Source of the DNA: a virus
Length of the DNA: 43,895 nucleotides
Virus record (IMG/VR): IMGVR_UViG_3300022680_000020
Location: 1 to 43,895 of that record
Reading direction: 5' to 3' (one strand)
Under the pieces are notes generated by a model. The model saw nothing but the letters and a program-made list of their open reading frames with translations. It ran no database searches and had not been told where the DNA came from. Below are positions 1-9,357 of this stretch, one piece after another (within the stretch, counting starts at the first letter, position 1; each line of letters starts with the position of its first letter). The position numbers and the translations under genes are program-made.

Positions 1-2
1 TA

Positions 3-191
3 GGCGACGGCGTCTATGTCGACGTCGAGAGGGGCATGTTGAAGCTAACGACGGAGAACGGAATCGTTGAAACCGATGTCATCTATCTCGAGGCCGAGGT
101 GTTCTTTGCGTTGCTCAGATACACTCAACGGCGGACGAACCTTGCGCTCGTCGAGCTTCTCGGCGAGGCCGACGAGGGGGGCGACTCATGA
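3..191 (+). CDS. Hypothetical protein, 5'-truncated by window edge
   Basis: An open frame enters from the left edge and ends at TGA 189-191, leaving 62 visible residues. The peptide alternates hydrophobic and charged residues (ends ...LALVELLGEADEGGDS) and starts with a beta-like stretch (DGVYVDVERGMLKL). It overlaps the next gene by ATGA, the same coupling used throughout the genome, which supports it as real coding sequence. I do not recognise a family. If the genome is circular, its start lies at the right end of the window, but the simple end-to-end join is out of frame with the start at 43885. Confidence 0.6.
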   Translation, partial: GDGVYVDVERGMLKLTTENGIVETDVIYLEAEVFFALLRYTQRRTNLALVELLGEADEGGDS

Positions 192-490
192 GACGCATCG
201 ACTACATGCGCCGCCTACGCGCCACCGTGGGCCGGTCTGCGACCGAGCGCGGCGAGCCCCCCCGCTATTCATGGGACGCTGCGTGCGAGCGCGGCGTGAG
301 CTACTCGGGATGGGGCCTCGACGAGCTACTGCGCTACCTTGTCTACGCCGCCGCGTGCGAGCGCTGCGAGCAATGCGGCCTCGGAGATTGTCGCCACGAG
401 GCCGCACGGTGCGTCGCGATAGAGCTCGGCCTCTCCGAGGTCGAGGCCGAGCTCGCCGAGGCCGACGAAGCGAGCGAGGGCGAGCCATGA
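188..490 (+). CDS. Small Cys-rich hypothetical protein
   Basis: 100 residues, coupled by ATGA overlaps to the genes on both sides. A central cluster CERCEQCGLGDCRH (about residues 53-66) holds four Cys and one His and could bind zinc. The C-terminus is an acidic Glu/Ala-rich helix. No known family is recognised. It sits in a block of small early-type genes with a helix-turn-helix protein and another Cys-rich protein, so a DNA- or protein-binding accessory role is an inference only. Confidence 0.7.
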   Translation: MRRIDYMRRLRATVGRSATERGEPPRYSWDAACERGVSYSGWGLDELLRYLVYAAACERCEQCGLGDCRHEAARCVAIELGLSEVEAELAEADEASEGEP

Positions 491-750
491 CCCGCGTCGC
501 GGCTCTTCTCCGCGCCTACCGGGACGCGACCGGCCTCACGTGGTCGACCATCGGAAAAACGTGCGGCATGAGCTCGACCTACTTGCACGACGTCGCGCAA
601 GGCCGACGTCGAGTGCGGCCGGCGCGAGCTCAGCGCTACGCGGTGGCCCTCGGCCTCGACGTCGAGGAGTGGACGGTCGCCGCCCTCGACGACGAGCTCG
701 ACGCCAACGGCGGCTGGCTCCCTCCCTCGGAGAGGGGGCGCGGACCGTGA
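487..750 (+). CDS. Small helix-turn-helix (XRE-like) DNA-binding protein
   Basis: 87 residues from ATG 487, which overlaps the previous stop. The segment WSTIGKTCGMSSTYLHDVAQ followed by GRRRVRP and a third amphipathic helix (AQRYAVALGL) matches the layout of a Cro/CI-type HTH: helix 2 'TIGKTCGM', turn, recognition helix 'SSTYLHDVAQGRRR'. Proteins of this type bind operator DNA as dimers. It is a second candidate, besides the - strand regulator at 38025, for binding the CTAC-N5-GTAG palindromes. Same-frame codons run upstream of 487, but coupling to the preceding stop makes this the natural start. Confidence 0.75.
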   Translation: MTRVAALLRAYRDATGLTWSTIGKTCGMSSTYLHDVAQGRRRVRPARAQRYAVALGLDVEEWTVAALDDELDANGGWLPPSERGRGP

Positions 751-1046
751 TAATCTCCTGCGACTGTAGCTGGGAACCCTCAGACCTCGACCAGCCAACC
801 GTCTACGAGAGCCGCATGGTCCGCGCGCGCAAGCCGCACGACTGCTGCGAATGCAACCGGGCGATTGAACCGGGCGAGAGCTACGAGGTCGTACGCGGCC
901 TCTGGGATGGGCAATGGGGCGCCTACAAGACTTGCCTCGGATGCGTGCGGATTCGAGAGCATCTGTGCTCGGGTGGCTGGTCGCACGGCGACCTCGCCGA
1001 GCAAGTCTCGGATTGCGTCGGTTTCAACTACGCCCTCGACGAGTAG
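747..1046 (+). CDS. Cys-rich putative zinc-binding protein
   Basis: 99 residues, starting at GTG 747 inside a GTGA overlap. The pattern resembles treble-clef or zinc-ribbon proteins: CDCSW at the N-terminus, then CCECNRAIEPGE (about residues 33-44), CLGC (about 66-69) and a late HLC. 'HDCCECNRAIEPGESYE' followed by a later CxxC is common in small phage proteins with an HNH-like or zinc-knuckle fold, but no HNH catalytic motif is visible. Last gene of the leftmost operon, followed by a promoter-like spacer. Function unknown. Confidence 0.7.
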   Translation: MIISCDCSWEPSDLDQPTVYESRMVRARKPHDCCECNRAIEPGESYEVVRGLWDGQWGAYKTCLGCVRIREHLCSGGWSHGDLAEQVSDCVGFNYALDE

Positions 1047-1062
1047 CTACCCTCGGCCCGAC

Positions 1063-1091
1063 TTGACGCGGCGTGCTACACGTCGTAGACA
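1063..1091 (+). promoter_or_regulatory. Promoter-like element with CTAC-N5-GTAG operator ahead of the packaging genes
   Basis: TTGACG (1063-1068), a 17-bp spacer, then TAGACA (1086-1091) fit a sigma70-type promoter. The spacer and -10 are covered by the palindrome CTACACGTCGTAG (1076-1088). The geometry, with the TTG box starting 13 bp before CTAC, recurs at 38403/38416 and 40929/40942. The downstream bases GTAGACACAAGGTATGGA are nearly repeated at 10072-10089. Confidence 0.55.
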
Positions 1092-1097
1092 CAAGGT

Positions 1098-1154
1098 ATG
1101 GATAGCCTCACGATTGACGGCATAGGCGGCAAGGCGCAGAGGGGGCGCGCGTAG
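1098..1154 (+). CDS. Possible 18-residue leader peptide
   Basis: ATG 1098 opens an 18-codon frame (MDSLTIDGIGGKAQRGRA) that stops at TAG 1152-1154, immediately before the GTG of the terminase small subunit. It starts 10 bp after the palindrome and would be the first translated codon on that transcript. It could couple translation into the terminase gene. It may equally be chance, since no separate strong SD is visible. Confidence 0.25.
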   Translation: MDSLTIDGIGGKAQRGRA

Positions 1155-1670
1155 GTGGGCGGTCCAGGAAGCGGCCGCAAGCCTCGCGAGGGTAAAAAGA
1201 ACGGGCGTCCGACGGCGCTCACGCCAGCGGTTCAGACTGCCATCGTCGCCCATCTCCGAGCTGGCAACTACCTCGAGACGGCCGCGAACCTCGCCGGCCT
1301 CAACCGAACGACGGTGTTCTCGTGGCTTCGCCAGGGGGCGCAGACGAAGGACCCTGATAGCCCCCACAAGCGGTTCCTCGACGCTGTAAAAGAAGCGGAA
1401 TCGTACGCCGAGGCCGACGCGCTAGAACGACTGAGGGCTCACGGTGGGCAATACTGGCAAGCCGAGGCGTGGTATCTCGAAAGAAGACACCCGAGGCGAT
1501 GGGGGCGAAAGGACCGTGAGCCCGTCCCAGAAAGCAACGCGGACGAAGCGCGCGAAACGCTCGCCAACCGTGACGTGCGACGACTCCTCGACGAGGCGTC
1601 TCGAAAACTTGATGTGGCTCGCAAGCCCCGCCGCAATGGCGGCGACACTGAGCCGGGGGAAGTGGAATAG
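1155..1670 (+). CDS. Terminase small subunit
   Basis: 171 residues from GTG 1155, with an AGAGGGGG-type SD just upstream. The N-terminus (GGPGSGRKPREGKKNGRPTAL) is the basic Gly/Arg lead-in common in phage terminase small subunits. It is followed by a helix-turn-helix (about residues 40-60, NYLETAANLAGLNRTTVFSWLRQG) that recognises packaging-site DNA, then a helical region carrying ALERLRAHGGQYWQAEAWYLERRHPRRWGRK, typical of this family. It sits directly before the large subunit, whose start lies inside this gene in another frame. Role: DNA recognition and regulation of the packaging motor. Confidence 0.85.
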   Translation: MGGPGSGRKPREGKKNGRPTALTPAVQTAIVAHLRAGNYLETAANLAGLNRTTVFSWLRQGAQTKDPDSPHKRFLDAVKEAESYAEADALERLRAHGGQYWQAEAWYLERRHPRRWGRKDREPVPESNADEARETLANRDVRRLLDEASRKLDVARKPRRNGGDTEPGEVE

Positions 1671-2940
1671 AGCGCCTCACATAGACTTACTATCGGGGCT
1701 CCTCGGCGACGCCGCCTACGGCGAGACGCCGAGAGTCATCGTTTCCGAGCCACCGCGGCACGGCAAGTCGGAGCTTGTGAGCCACTGGTTTCCGGTCTGG
1801 TATCTCACGCTCAATCCGACGAAGCGTGTCATCCTGTGCAGCTATGAAGCGGACTTCGCGGCCTCGTGGGGTCGCCGCGTGCGCAACACTATCACCGAGC
1901 ACACCGAGCGGCTCGGCATTGCAGTCGCTCCCGACTCGGCGGCCGCGAACCGCTGGGACCTCACCGCGGGCGGCGGCATGGTCACCGCGGGCGTCGGTGG
2001 CCCTATCACCGGCAAGGGGGCCGACCTCCTGATAATTGACGACCCGGTGAAAAATTTCGCCGACGCCTACTCGGCGACGATCCGTGAGACGGCGTGGAAC
2101 TGGTATCGGTCGACGGCTCGCACTCGCCTCGAACCGGGCGGCGTCATCGTCGTTGTCATGACACGGTGGCATGAGGACGACCTGGTCGGCCGCCTACTGG
2201 CCGGCGATGGCGAGCCATGGCATGAGGTCAGACTCCCCGCTATCGCCGAGGGAGACGACGCCCTAGGCCGCTCAGAGGGCGAGCCGTTGTGGCCTGAGCG
2301 CTACGACGCCGAGGCGCTCGCGACCATTGAGAAGACCGTCGGGAGCCTCGTCTGGGCGGGCCTTTACCAGCAACGCCCAGCGCCTCTCGAGGGCGGCATC
2401 GTCAAGCGGGCGTGGCTCCAATTCTACGACGCCCCTCCGAAGCGGTTCGACGAGCTGATTCAGAGTTGGGACTTCCCCCAGAAAGGAAACCTTGACTCGG
2501 ACTATGTCGCCGGTCAGGTATGGGGTAGGCTCGGGGCCGACTGCTATTTGCTCGACCAGGTGCGGGGGCGTATGGACTTCCCAGCGATGCTCAAAGCGTT
2601 CGAGGCCCTCACGCTACGGTGGCCGCAAGCTCACCGCAAGCTGGTCGAGGACGCCGCCGCGGGGGCTCCCCTCGTCTCGACGCTGCGCTCGAAGATAGCC
2701 GGCATCGTGCCGGTCACGGCGAGGGCGAGTAAAGAGGCGCGCCTCGCCTCGGTGTCCTCGACCTTCGAGGCCGGCAACGTACACCTCCCGAAACACACGG
2801 CGTGGACCGAGGCTTACATCGACGAGCTCGTGACGTTCCCGGGGGCTAAAAACGACGACCAGGTCGACGCGACCTCGCAAGCCCTGGCTCGGCTCAGTAA
2901 CAGCGCGCTAGAACGACTCCGTCGCCTGGCGTCGAGGTGA
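1612..2940 (+). CDS. Terminase large subunit (ATPase-nuclease packaging motor)
   Basis: 442 residues from ATG 1612. GTG 1570 in the same frame, or ATG 1636, are alternative starts. Walker A is PPRHGKSE (residues 47-54) and Walker B is LLIIDD (139-144), followed by the coupling motif VVVMTRWHEDD. The C-terminal RNase H-like nuclease shows SWD (D287), a middle acidic VEDAAAG and DDQVDA (D419). This architecture cleaves concatemers and pumps DNA into the prohead through the portal. About 59 bp overlap the small-subunit gene. The intact motifs suggest an active enzyme. The Terminase_6-type family often packages by headful, but the mode cannot be read here. Confidence 0.95.
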   Translation: MWLASPAAMAATLSRGKWNRAPHIDLLSGLLGDAAYGETPRVIVSEPPRHGKSELVSHWFPVWYLTLNPTKRVILCSYEADFAASWGRRVRNTITEHTERLGIAVAPDSAAANRWDLTAGGGMVTAGVGGPITGKGADLLIIDDPVKNFADAYSATIRETAWNWYRSTARTRLEPGGVIVVVMTRWHEDDLVGRLLAGDGEPWHEVRLPAIAEGDDALGRSEGEPLWPERYDAEALATIEKTVGSLVWAGLYQQRPAPLEGGIVKRAWLQFYDAPPKRFDELIQSWDFPQKGNLDSDYVAGQVWGRLGADCYLLDQVRGRMDFPAMLKAFEALTLRWPQAHRKLVEDAAAGAPLVSTLRSKIAGIVPVTARASKEARLASVSSTFEAGNVHLPKHTAWTEAYIDELVTFPGAKNDDQVDATSQALARLSNSALERLRRLASR

Positions 2941-2944
2941 GACG

Positions 2945-4747
2945 ATGACGACGAAGCGGACTGCCGAGGCCAGGGCCGACGGCTGGGAAAACACGATCAC
3001 TGGCATCGGTCGGTGCATGGACAAGCGAAGCGGGACGAGGATCAAGGCCGTCGCCGTCGAGGGCTCGCGCGACCGATATGATGCTTTCTACCACGGCGAC
3101 GACAGCGCAGCGACTATCGCCGAGCTCCCCGCGAAGGAGATGACGCGCGAGTGGATTACATTGCAGGTCGACGACTCTGTGCAAGGCGAGAGCGGCGTGC
3201 GGGCCGAGGCCGGCCTCGACGAGAGGGCGCTCACGGCGAAGCAAATTATCCAGGCGCTCGACGACCTCTCGGCGAAGTCGGTCTTCTGTCGCGCCCTGCT
3301 ATGGGCTCGCGTGCATGGTGGCTCGCTCGTTTTCCTCGGCGTAGACGACGGAGTCGAGGACCTCGCCGAGCCGCTCAACGTCGACGCCGTGCGAAGCCTC
3401 GACTTCCTTACGGTGTTCGACCGTTGGGAGGCCCAGATAATCTCGACGGTGACGGACATCCGAAGCCCGGATTTCGGCAAGCCCGAGGTCTATCTCCTCA
3501 TTCCCACGACCGAGACTGGCGTCGGCGCAGCGTCGCCGGCGACGATGATTCATGCCTCTCGGTTCATTCGCTTCGAGGGCACGCTCACGAGCCGATACCG
3601 AATGGCCCTCAATAGCGGCTGGTCTGATAGTGTCTATACTAGGGTCGAGGAAGTCTTGAGAGACTATGGCTCCTCGTGGGCCTCGGTGGCGCATCTCATT
3701 CAGGACTTCTCTCAAGCGGTATTCAAAATGCAAGGCCTTCACGACGCCATTGTGCAGAACGAGCGCAACCTCGTTCTCGACCGAATGCTCGCCATGGATA
3801 TGTGTCGCTCGGTCGCGAGGGCCGTGCCTCTCGACGCCGAGAGCGAGAGCTTCGAGCGCGTGGCAACGCCGCTCACCGGCTTGTCCGATGTCCTCGACCG
3901 AATGATGCTCAGGCTCAGCTCGGCCGCGCGGATACCGGCCACCCTTCTTTTTGGGCAGTCGCCAGCGGGTCTCAACGCCACGGGCGAGAGCGACATACGG
4001 CTCTTCTATGACCACATAAAAGCCGAACAAGAGGAGACCCTACGGCCTCGGCTCGACCGTCTCCTCGACGTTCTTCTCGCCTCTCGAGAGGGACCGACGC
4101 GCGGCGTCGCCCCCGAGAATTGGAGCTACACGTTCGACCCGCTATGGCAGGAGACCGACAAGCAACGCGCCGAGACGCGCAAGCTCACCGCTGAGACCGA
4201 CGCAATCTATATCGCCGATGGGGTCCTCGACCCGGACGAGGTCGCTCAGTCGCGCTTCGGTGGCGACGCGTGGTCCTCTGAGACCATTCTCGACACCGAA
4301 GCGCGGACCGAGGGTATGGGGGCGCCTAGCGATGGGGCGTCGGAGGGTGACGTCGACACCTCCGACGTGTCCGACGACGACACCATGCCATCGACGGACG
4401 TCGCGCAAAGCGCCGCTGAGGGGGCCGCCGCATTGCCGCAAGCCACGCTCAACGGGGCGCAGATAGCAGCCCTCGCCGACACCGTCAAGGCAGTCATAGC
4501 AGGCGAATTACCGCGCGACACGGGCGTTCAGATTGTGAGCGCGTCGTTCCCTCTGGACCCGGCGAGGGTTGAGAGGCTATTCCGAGATGTCGAGAAGGGC
4601 TCGGCCGTTGTCCCGGTTACGGGGCTACCGCCGTTCGGCGACGCTGCGCCGACGCCCTTCTCGAAACCAGGCGAGGGCCAGGGGGCCGAGGGCGATGACG
4701 ATGACGAAGGGGCCGAGGGCGACGATGGAGGAGAGGGCGACGCGTAG
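2945..4747 (+). CDS. Portal protein (DUF1073 type)
   Basis: 600 residues starting 4 bp after the terminase stop. The central region (RIPATLLFGQSPAGLNATGESDIRLFYDHIKAEQE, spanning about 340-375) is the signature of DUF1073 portal proteins. The N-terminal wing has DRYDAFYHGDD and GLDERALTAKQIIQALDDLSAKSVFCRALLWARVHGGS. The C-terminus is a long acidic tail (Asp/Glu/Gly repeats over the last 25 residues), which may contact scaffold or neck proteins. The portal forms the dodecameric vertex ring through which terminase packages DNA. Confidence 0.9.
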   Translation: MTTKRTAEARADGWENTITGIGRCMDKRSGTRIKAVAVEGSRDRYDAFYHGDDSAATIAELPAKEMTREWITLQVDDSVQGESGVRAEAGLDERALTAKQIIQALDDLSAKSVFCRALLWARVHGGSLVFLGVDDGVEDLAEPLNVDAVRSLDFLTVFDRWEAQIISTVTDIRSPDFGKPEVYLLIPTTETGVGAASPATMIHASRFIRFEGTLTSRYRMALNSGWSDSVYTRVEEVLRDYGSSWASVAHLIQDFSQAVFKMQGLHDAIVQNERNLVLDRMLAMDMCRSVARAVPLDAESESFERVATPLTGLSDVLDRMMLRLSSAARIPATLLFGQSPAGLNATGESDIRLFYDHIKAEQEETLRPRLDRLLDVLLASREGPTRGVAPENWSYTFDPLWQETDKQRAETRKLTAETDAIYIADGVLDPDEVAQSRFGGDAWSSETILDTEARTEGMGAPSDGASEGDVDTSDVSDDDTMPSTDVAQSAAEGAAALPQATLNGAQIAALADTVKAVIAGELPRDTGVQIVSASFPLDPARVERLFRDVEKGSAVVPVTGLPPFGDAAPTPFSKPGEGQGAEGDDDDEGAEGDDGGEGDA

Positions 4748-4922
4748 CTTGCATGAGAACCTCGAGGCGGCCGAGGGCCACCTCGAAGCAATCGAGGCGA
4801 GCTCAGGCATCGTCGAGAGGCTGTGGCGCATCCTACTTGCGGCGCAGCGATTGACGCGAGCCGAGAGGCTCCTCGACCAGCTCGACGAACACTATCAGGG
4901 GAGGGGACACTATGGCGAGTAG
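4725..4922 (+). CDS. Small helical hypothetical protein
   Basis: 65 residues from ATG 4725, which lies inside the end of the portal gene with a GGAGGAGAGG-rich context. The sequence is almost entirely predicted helix (HENLEAAEGHLEAIEASSGIVERLWRILLAAQRLTRAERLLDQLDEH), with heptad-like leucines suggesting a coiled coil. No family is recognised. It overlaps the next gene by 11 bp. Position between portal and MuF genes suggests a small head-assembly accessory. Confidence 0.6.
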   Translation: MEERATRSLHENLEAAEGHLEAIEASSGIVERLWRILLAAQRLTRAERLLDQLDEHYQGRGHYGE

Positions 4923-5138
4923 TATGCCACCGCTCGGGCGGCCGAACATGGTAGCCATATCAGGCATGGCCGCGAAGGACCTCTTCGAGCTCAGAGAGTA
5001 TTACATCGTCAAGCTCGTTCAAGCTCACCGTGCGCACGACTCCGACACGGTTGTCGTGTGTCTCGACTGGATTTCTGCGCTCGTCTCAGAGATGCGCATG
5101 AGAGGCGGCCGACCGACGGCCGCGCCGAGTGTCATCGC

Positions 5139-5142
<4 letters not shown>
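4912..5142 (+). CDS. Small hypothetical protein between portal and MuF genes
   Basis: 76 residues from ATG 4912, with upstream SD AGGGGAGGGG (4900-4909). The middle (AAKDLFELREYYIVKLVQAHRAHDSDTVVVCLDWISALVSEMRMRGG) looks helical. The stop overlaps the GTG start of the MuF gene (GTGA at 5139-5142). No family recognised. Confidence 0.6.
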
Positions 5143-7192
<2,050 letters not shown>

Positions 7193-7196
<4 letters not shown>

Positions 7197-7465
7197 TAGG
7201 TCAGATCTACAAGCTCGACGAAGATGGCCGAGAGGTCGTGCTCGCAACCTATACCGTGGTCGACGGGCGCGCCGTGGGCGACTGGCGCCTCGACGTGAAC
7301 CCCGACTTTGTCGAGGACGTCGAGGCCGGCGTCTACGGCCTCGGGGGCGTTTTCGTTCGGCCGTCCGACGGCGAGGCGTTCGTCGAGGCGCTCGACGTCG
7401 CATTCTCGGCGAGCTCACGGATCAATGGTAGGACGAAGGACGAGCATTCTACCAGCGGGGGCTGA
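7193..7465 (+). CDS. Small protein downstream of MuF-kinase; possible partner or immunity protein
   Basis: 90 residues, ATGA overlap with the MuF fusion gene. The N-terminal half is beta-rich with tight turns (MIGQIYKLDEDGREVVLATYTVVDGRAVGDWRL) and the centre contains GVYGLGGVFVRPSDGEAFVEAL. The last 25 residues are encoded within the 94-bp direct repeat and reappear at the C-terminus of the 8739-9320 protein. In MuF polymorphic-toxin loci an immunity gene commonly follows the toxin, so this is the natural candidate, but no family is recognised. Confidence 0.65.
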
Positions 7466-7483
7466 CACAATGACCGACGGCAT
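7390..7483. repeat. 94-bp direct repeat, left copy
   Basis: Identical to 9245-9338 over 94 bp (offset 1855 bp). It covers the 3' end of the 7193 gene and the start of the 7470 gene (MTDG). After the repeat, similarity resumes briefly: GGGGCGCGG at 7484-7492 matches 9346-9354 after a 7-bp insertion in the right copy. The two copies bracket an accessory block. Confidence 0.95.
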
Positions 7484-8024
7484 GGGGCGCGGAATGAACG
7501 CCTTGCGGGTCCCTGGTCTTATGGCTCTGGTCGATGCGCTCATCGAAGGCGAATTCTGCGACGACCGCGACCGCGACGACCTCGTCGCGACCACGGCGCG
7601 GTGGGCTGAGACTTGCGGGCTCATCGACGCGAGCCAGCGCGAGCACGCAAAGTCGATGGCCGATGAGGGTCGCAAGCGCGCCATCATTGCAGATTATGTC
7701 GCCCTGGCAAAGCAGACGCGGAGTGTCAGCCGGCGCTCGGCGAAGATTGCGGCGCTGGGAATCAACCCATCGACCTTGAACCATTGGGCCAGGCGCTTGC
7801 ATGGGCCAGGCTATCTCGCTCAATTTGGACCGCCGTCGGCAACGGCGCTCGTGCTCGAATACGTGCGCCGCAGACCAGGCTCGACGCGGAGACAGATACT
7901 CGCGCACTCCGGCGTCTCGCCGAAGTCTATGCCTGGCGCGCTGGATTGGAGCTTGCGGCGCGGTCGCCTTCGACGCGAGCGAGACGACGGCGAGCGGCTC
8001 TGGCGATGGTACGCGAATGTGTGA
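7470..8024 (+). CDS. Hypothetical DNA-binding-like protein of the accessory block
   Basis: 184 residues from ATG 7470, with GGGGG-type SD 10 bp upstream. Two regions look like winged-helix or HTH segments: VSRRSAKIAALGINPSTLNHWARRLHG (about 90-115) and ATALVLEYVRRRPGSTRRQILAHSGVSPKSMPGALDWSLRRGRLRRE (about 125-172), ending in WRWYANV. The second reads like a winged helix (helix, turn, helix, then a hairpin ending in ERLWRWY). Codon choice (more GAA, TTG, CTG and CGC) differs from the surrounding CTC/GAG-rich genes, suggesting transfer. A truncated copy of its start (MTDGIEHGAR-stop) lies at 9325-9357. Confidence 0.65.
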   Translation: MTDGMGRGMNALRVPGLMALVDALIEGEFCDDRDRDDLVATTARWAETCGLIDASQREHAKSMADEGRKRAIIADYVALAKQTRSVSRRSAKIAALGINPSTLNHWARRLHGPGYLAQFGPPSATALVLEYVRRRPGSTRRQILAHSGVSPKSMPGALDWSLRRGRLRRERDDGERLWRWYANV

Positions 8025-8433
8025 TTGGCTCGAGACCTACTCGAAGCATCGGCGCAAGCTCGTCGCGCAGGCGGCTCGACTGGTGCCAGAGCGACACGCC
8101 GAGGACGTCGTGCAAGACGCCGCCGAGCTCGCGCTGCGACGAGGCGCCAGGCGGTTTGCGTGGTATTGGGCCATGATGACGGCGCGCCGGTTGTATCTGA
8201 TGAGGCGCGATGGTCTGACGGCGACCGGGCGCGCAAGCGGCGTCGGGCACCGCAACGTCGCCGTCGCGATGCAAGCGGCGACGGTCGTTGCGCTGGTCGG
8301 CTCCGAGACCGCGCACCGCATTGCCTGCGGCGAAGCGTCACGGGACGCACGCCGCGCTAGGGGGAGACTTGAGCGAAGGCACGAAGTACGCGCTCGGCGT
8401 TGCGCTATCGGCTGCAGTGCCGCTATGGTTTGA
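8017..8433 (+). CDS. Hypothetical protein with sigma-region-2-like segment
   Basis: 138 residues from ATG 8017, overlapping the previous stop by 8 bp. Residues about 10-70 (RKLVAQAARLVPERHAEDVVQDAAELALRRGARRFAWYWAMMTARRLYLMRRDG) follow the pattern of sigma70-family region 2: an RLV helix, an acidic AEDVVQDA, then aromatic/ARRL. The C-terminus has no clear region 4 and is unusually Arg-rich. It could be a degenerate sigma-like regulator or an unrelated helical protein. The last 65 bp overlap the next gene, so its true end is less certain. Confidence 0.5.
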   Translation: MCDWLETYSKHRRKLVAQAARLVPERHAEDVVQDAAELALRRGARRFAWYWAMMTARRLYLMRRDGLTATGRASGVGHRNVAVAMQAATVVALVGSETAHRIACGEASRDARRARGRLERRHEVRARRCAIGCSAAMV

Positions 8434-8749
8434 GCGAGTCGCGAGGTATCGGCCTGAAACGCGCCTCGAGCGAGCGCGGGCGGCGGGCGAGATATTGGCG
8501 TGCTACGGCGACGTGCTGCAGTTTCGCGCTAAGGCCCGGCGCGGTGATGACGCTGAGCATAGGGACTTGGTAGATATGTGGCTCGCGGAGACGGGAGACT
8601 ACCACGATTTGCGACCGGGCCCGACGCCTGGCGAAGTATTCAACGCGCTCGCCGAAGGCATCGCCTGCGCGACGCTGCCGGGCGATTGCTCGGATGAGGT
8701 GTTAGAGATGCGCAACCGATACGTTTGGAGTGTCTTCGATGTGCTCTGA
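8369..8749 (+). CDS. Hypothetical protein of the accessory block
   Basis: 126 residues if translation starts at TTG 8369, which has GGGGAGA immediately upstream (8361-8367). The frame is open further upstream, but that part only shadows the 8017 gene. The protein is mostly helical (ALGVALSAAVPLWFERVARYRPETRLERARAAGEILACYGDVLQFRAKARRG) with a DYHDLRPGPTPGEVFNALAEGIA segment. No family recognised. It overlaps the next gene's start, so all four genes of the block appear translationally coupled. Confidence 0.55.
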   Translation: MSEGTKYALGVALSAAVPLWFERVARYRPETRLERARAAGEILACYGDVLQFRAKARRGDDAEHRDLVDMWLAETGDYHDLRPGPTPGEVFNALAEGIACATLPGDCSDEVLEMRNRYVWSVFDVL

Positions 8750-9320
8750 GTACCGAGAGCTCGACGGTTCACGAGTCGTCGCGATTCTGGAAAAGGATTG
8801 CGTGCCCGCGCTGCAATGGGAAGGCGACCCTATCGACGCCGGCAGAATCGTCGGGCTCGTGCGCGACGTCGGCTTTCTGACGCCGGTCTGGCTGACTGAG
8901 GTCCTAGAGCGCAACGCAGAGTCCCTTCGCGTCGTCGTGCGTTGCATGCTCGGCGCGGCGGCTGCCTGCGACTGGTATGGACCGCCGACTTGGGAAAGCG
9001 TTTATGAGCCTGGCGCCTGGCACGCGATGGACACTGGCCCTTGCAATTACGACGTTTACGGAGTCTTGCCAGGCGCCAACGCTGGCCCGCCCGTCGTCGT
9101 TGACTTGGCGTACGTTGTCGTGCCGCGCTTGCGCATGTTCGTGCCGCCGCCGTATCGGCGCAAGTATTGCTGGTATACTGAAAAGGCCGTAGCAGATAAC
9201 CAGCGCCGAGCCCGCTTGTCTTCGATGCGCTCTGAATATCGAGAGCTCGACGTCGCATTCTCGGCGAGCTCACGGATCAATGGTAGGACGAAGGACGAGC
9301 ATTCTACCAGCGGGGGCTGA
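8739..9320 (+). CDS. Hypothetical protein with a C-terminus acquired from the direct repeat
   Basis: 193 residues from ATG 8739 (GTG 8730 is in the same frame). The N-terminus MCSEYRELDGSR is echoed near the end by MRSEYRELDVAF. The DNA at 8733-8766 and 9219-9252 matches at 31 of 34 positions. From 9245 the reading frame enters the 94-bp repeat and borrows the same 25-residue tail as the 7193 protein. The gene looks like a fusion made at a short CTCGACG microhomology between a second copy of its own start and the phage gene. The middle (GPPTWESVYEPGAWHAMDTGPCNYDVYGVLPG) resembles no family I know. Confidence 0.5.
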   Translation: MCSEYRELDGSRVVAILEKDCVPALQWEGDPIDAGRIVGLVRDVGFLTPVWLTEVLERNAESLRVVVRCMLGAAAACDWYGPPTWESVYEPGAWHAMDTGPCNYDVYGVLPGANAGPPVVVDLAYVVVPRLRMFVPPPYRRKYCWYTEKAVADNQRRARLSSMRSEYRELDVAFSASSRINGRTKDEHSTSGG

Positions 9321-9338
9321 CACAATGACCGACGGCAT
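9245..9338. repeat. 94-bp direct repeat, right copy, with truncated gene start
   Basis: Identical to 7390-7483. In this copy the ATG at 9325 (matching the start of the 7470 gene) leads only to MTDGIEHGAR and then TAG 9355-9357, a stub that ends directly before the GTG of the 9358 frame. It appears to preserve the uninterrupted phage junction, with the 1855-bp block inserted to its left. Confidence 0.95.
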
Positions 9339-9357
9339 TGAGCACGGGGCGCGGTAG

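Noticed and set aside
540-1046. Longer 168-residue version of the Cys-rich protein
   Set aside because: The upstream part is the out-of-frame shadow of the HTH gene; the GTGA junction at 747 gives a clean start.
3299-4030. 243-residue - strand open frame opposite the portal
   Set aside because: Same shadow effect; the portal reading is strongly supported by family motifs.
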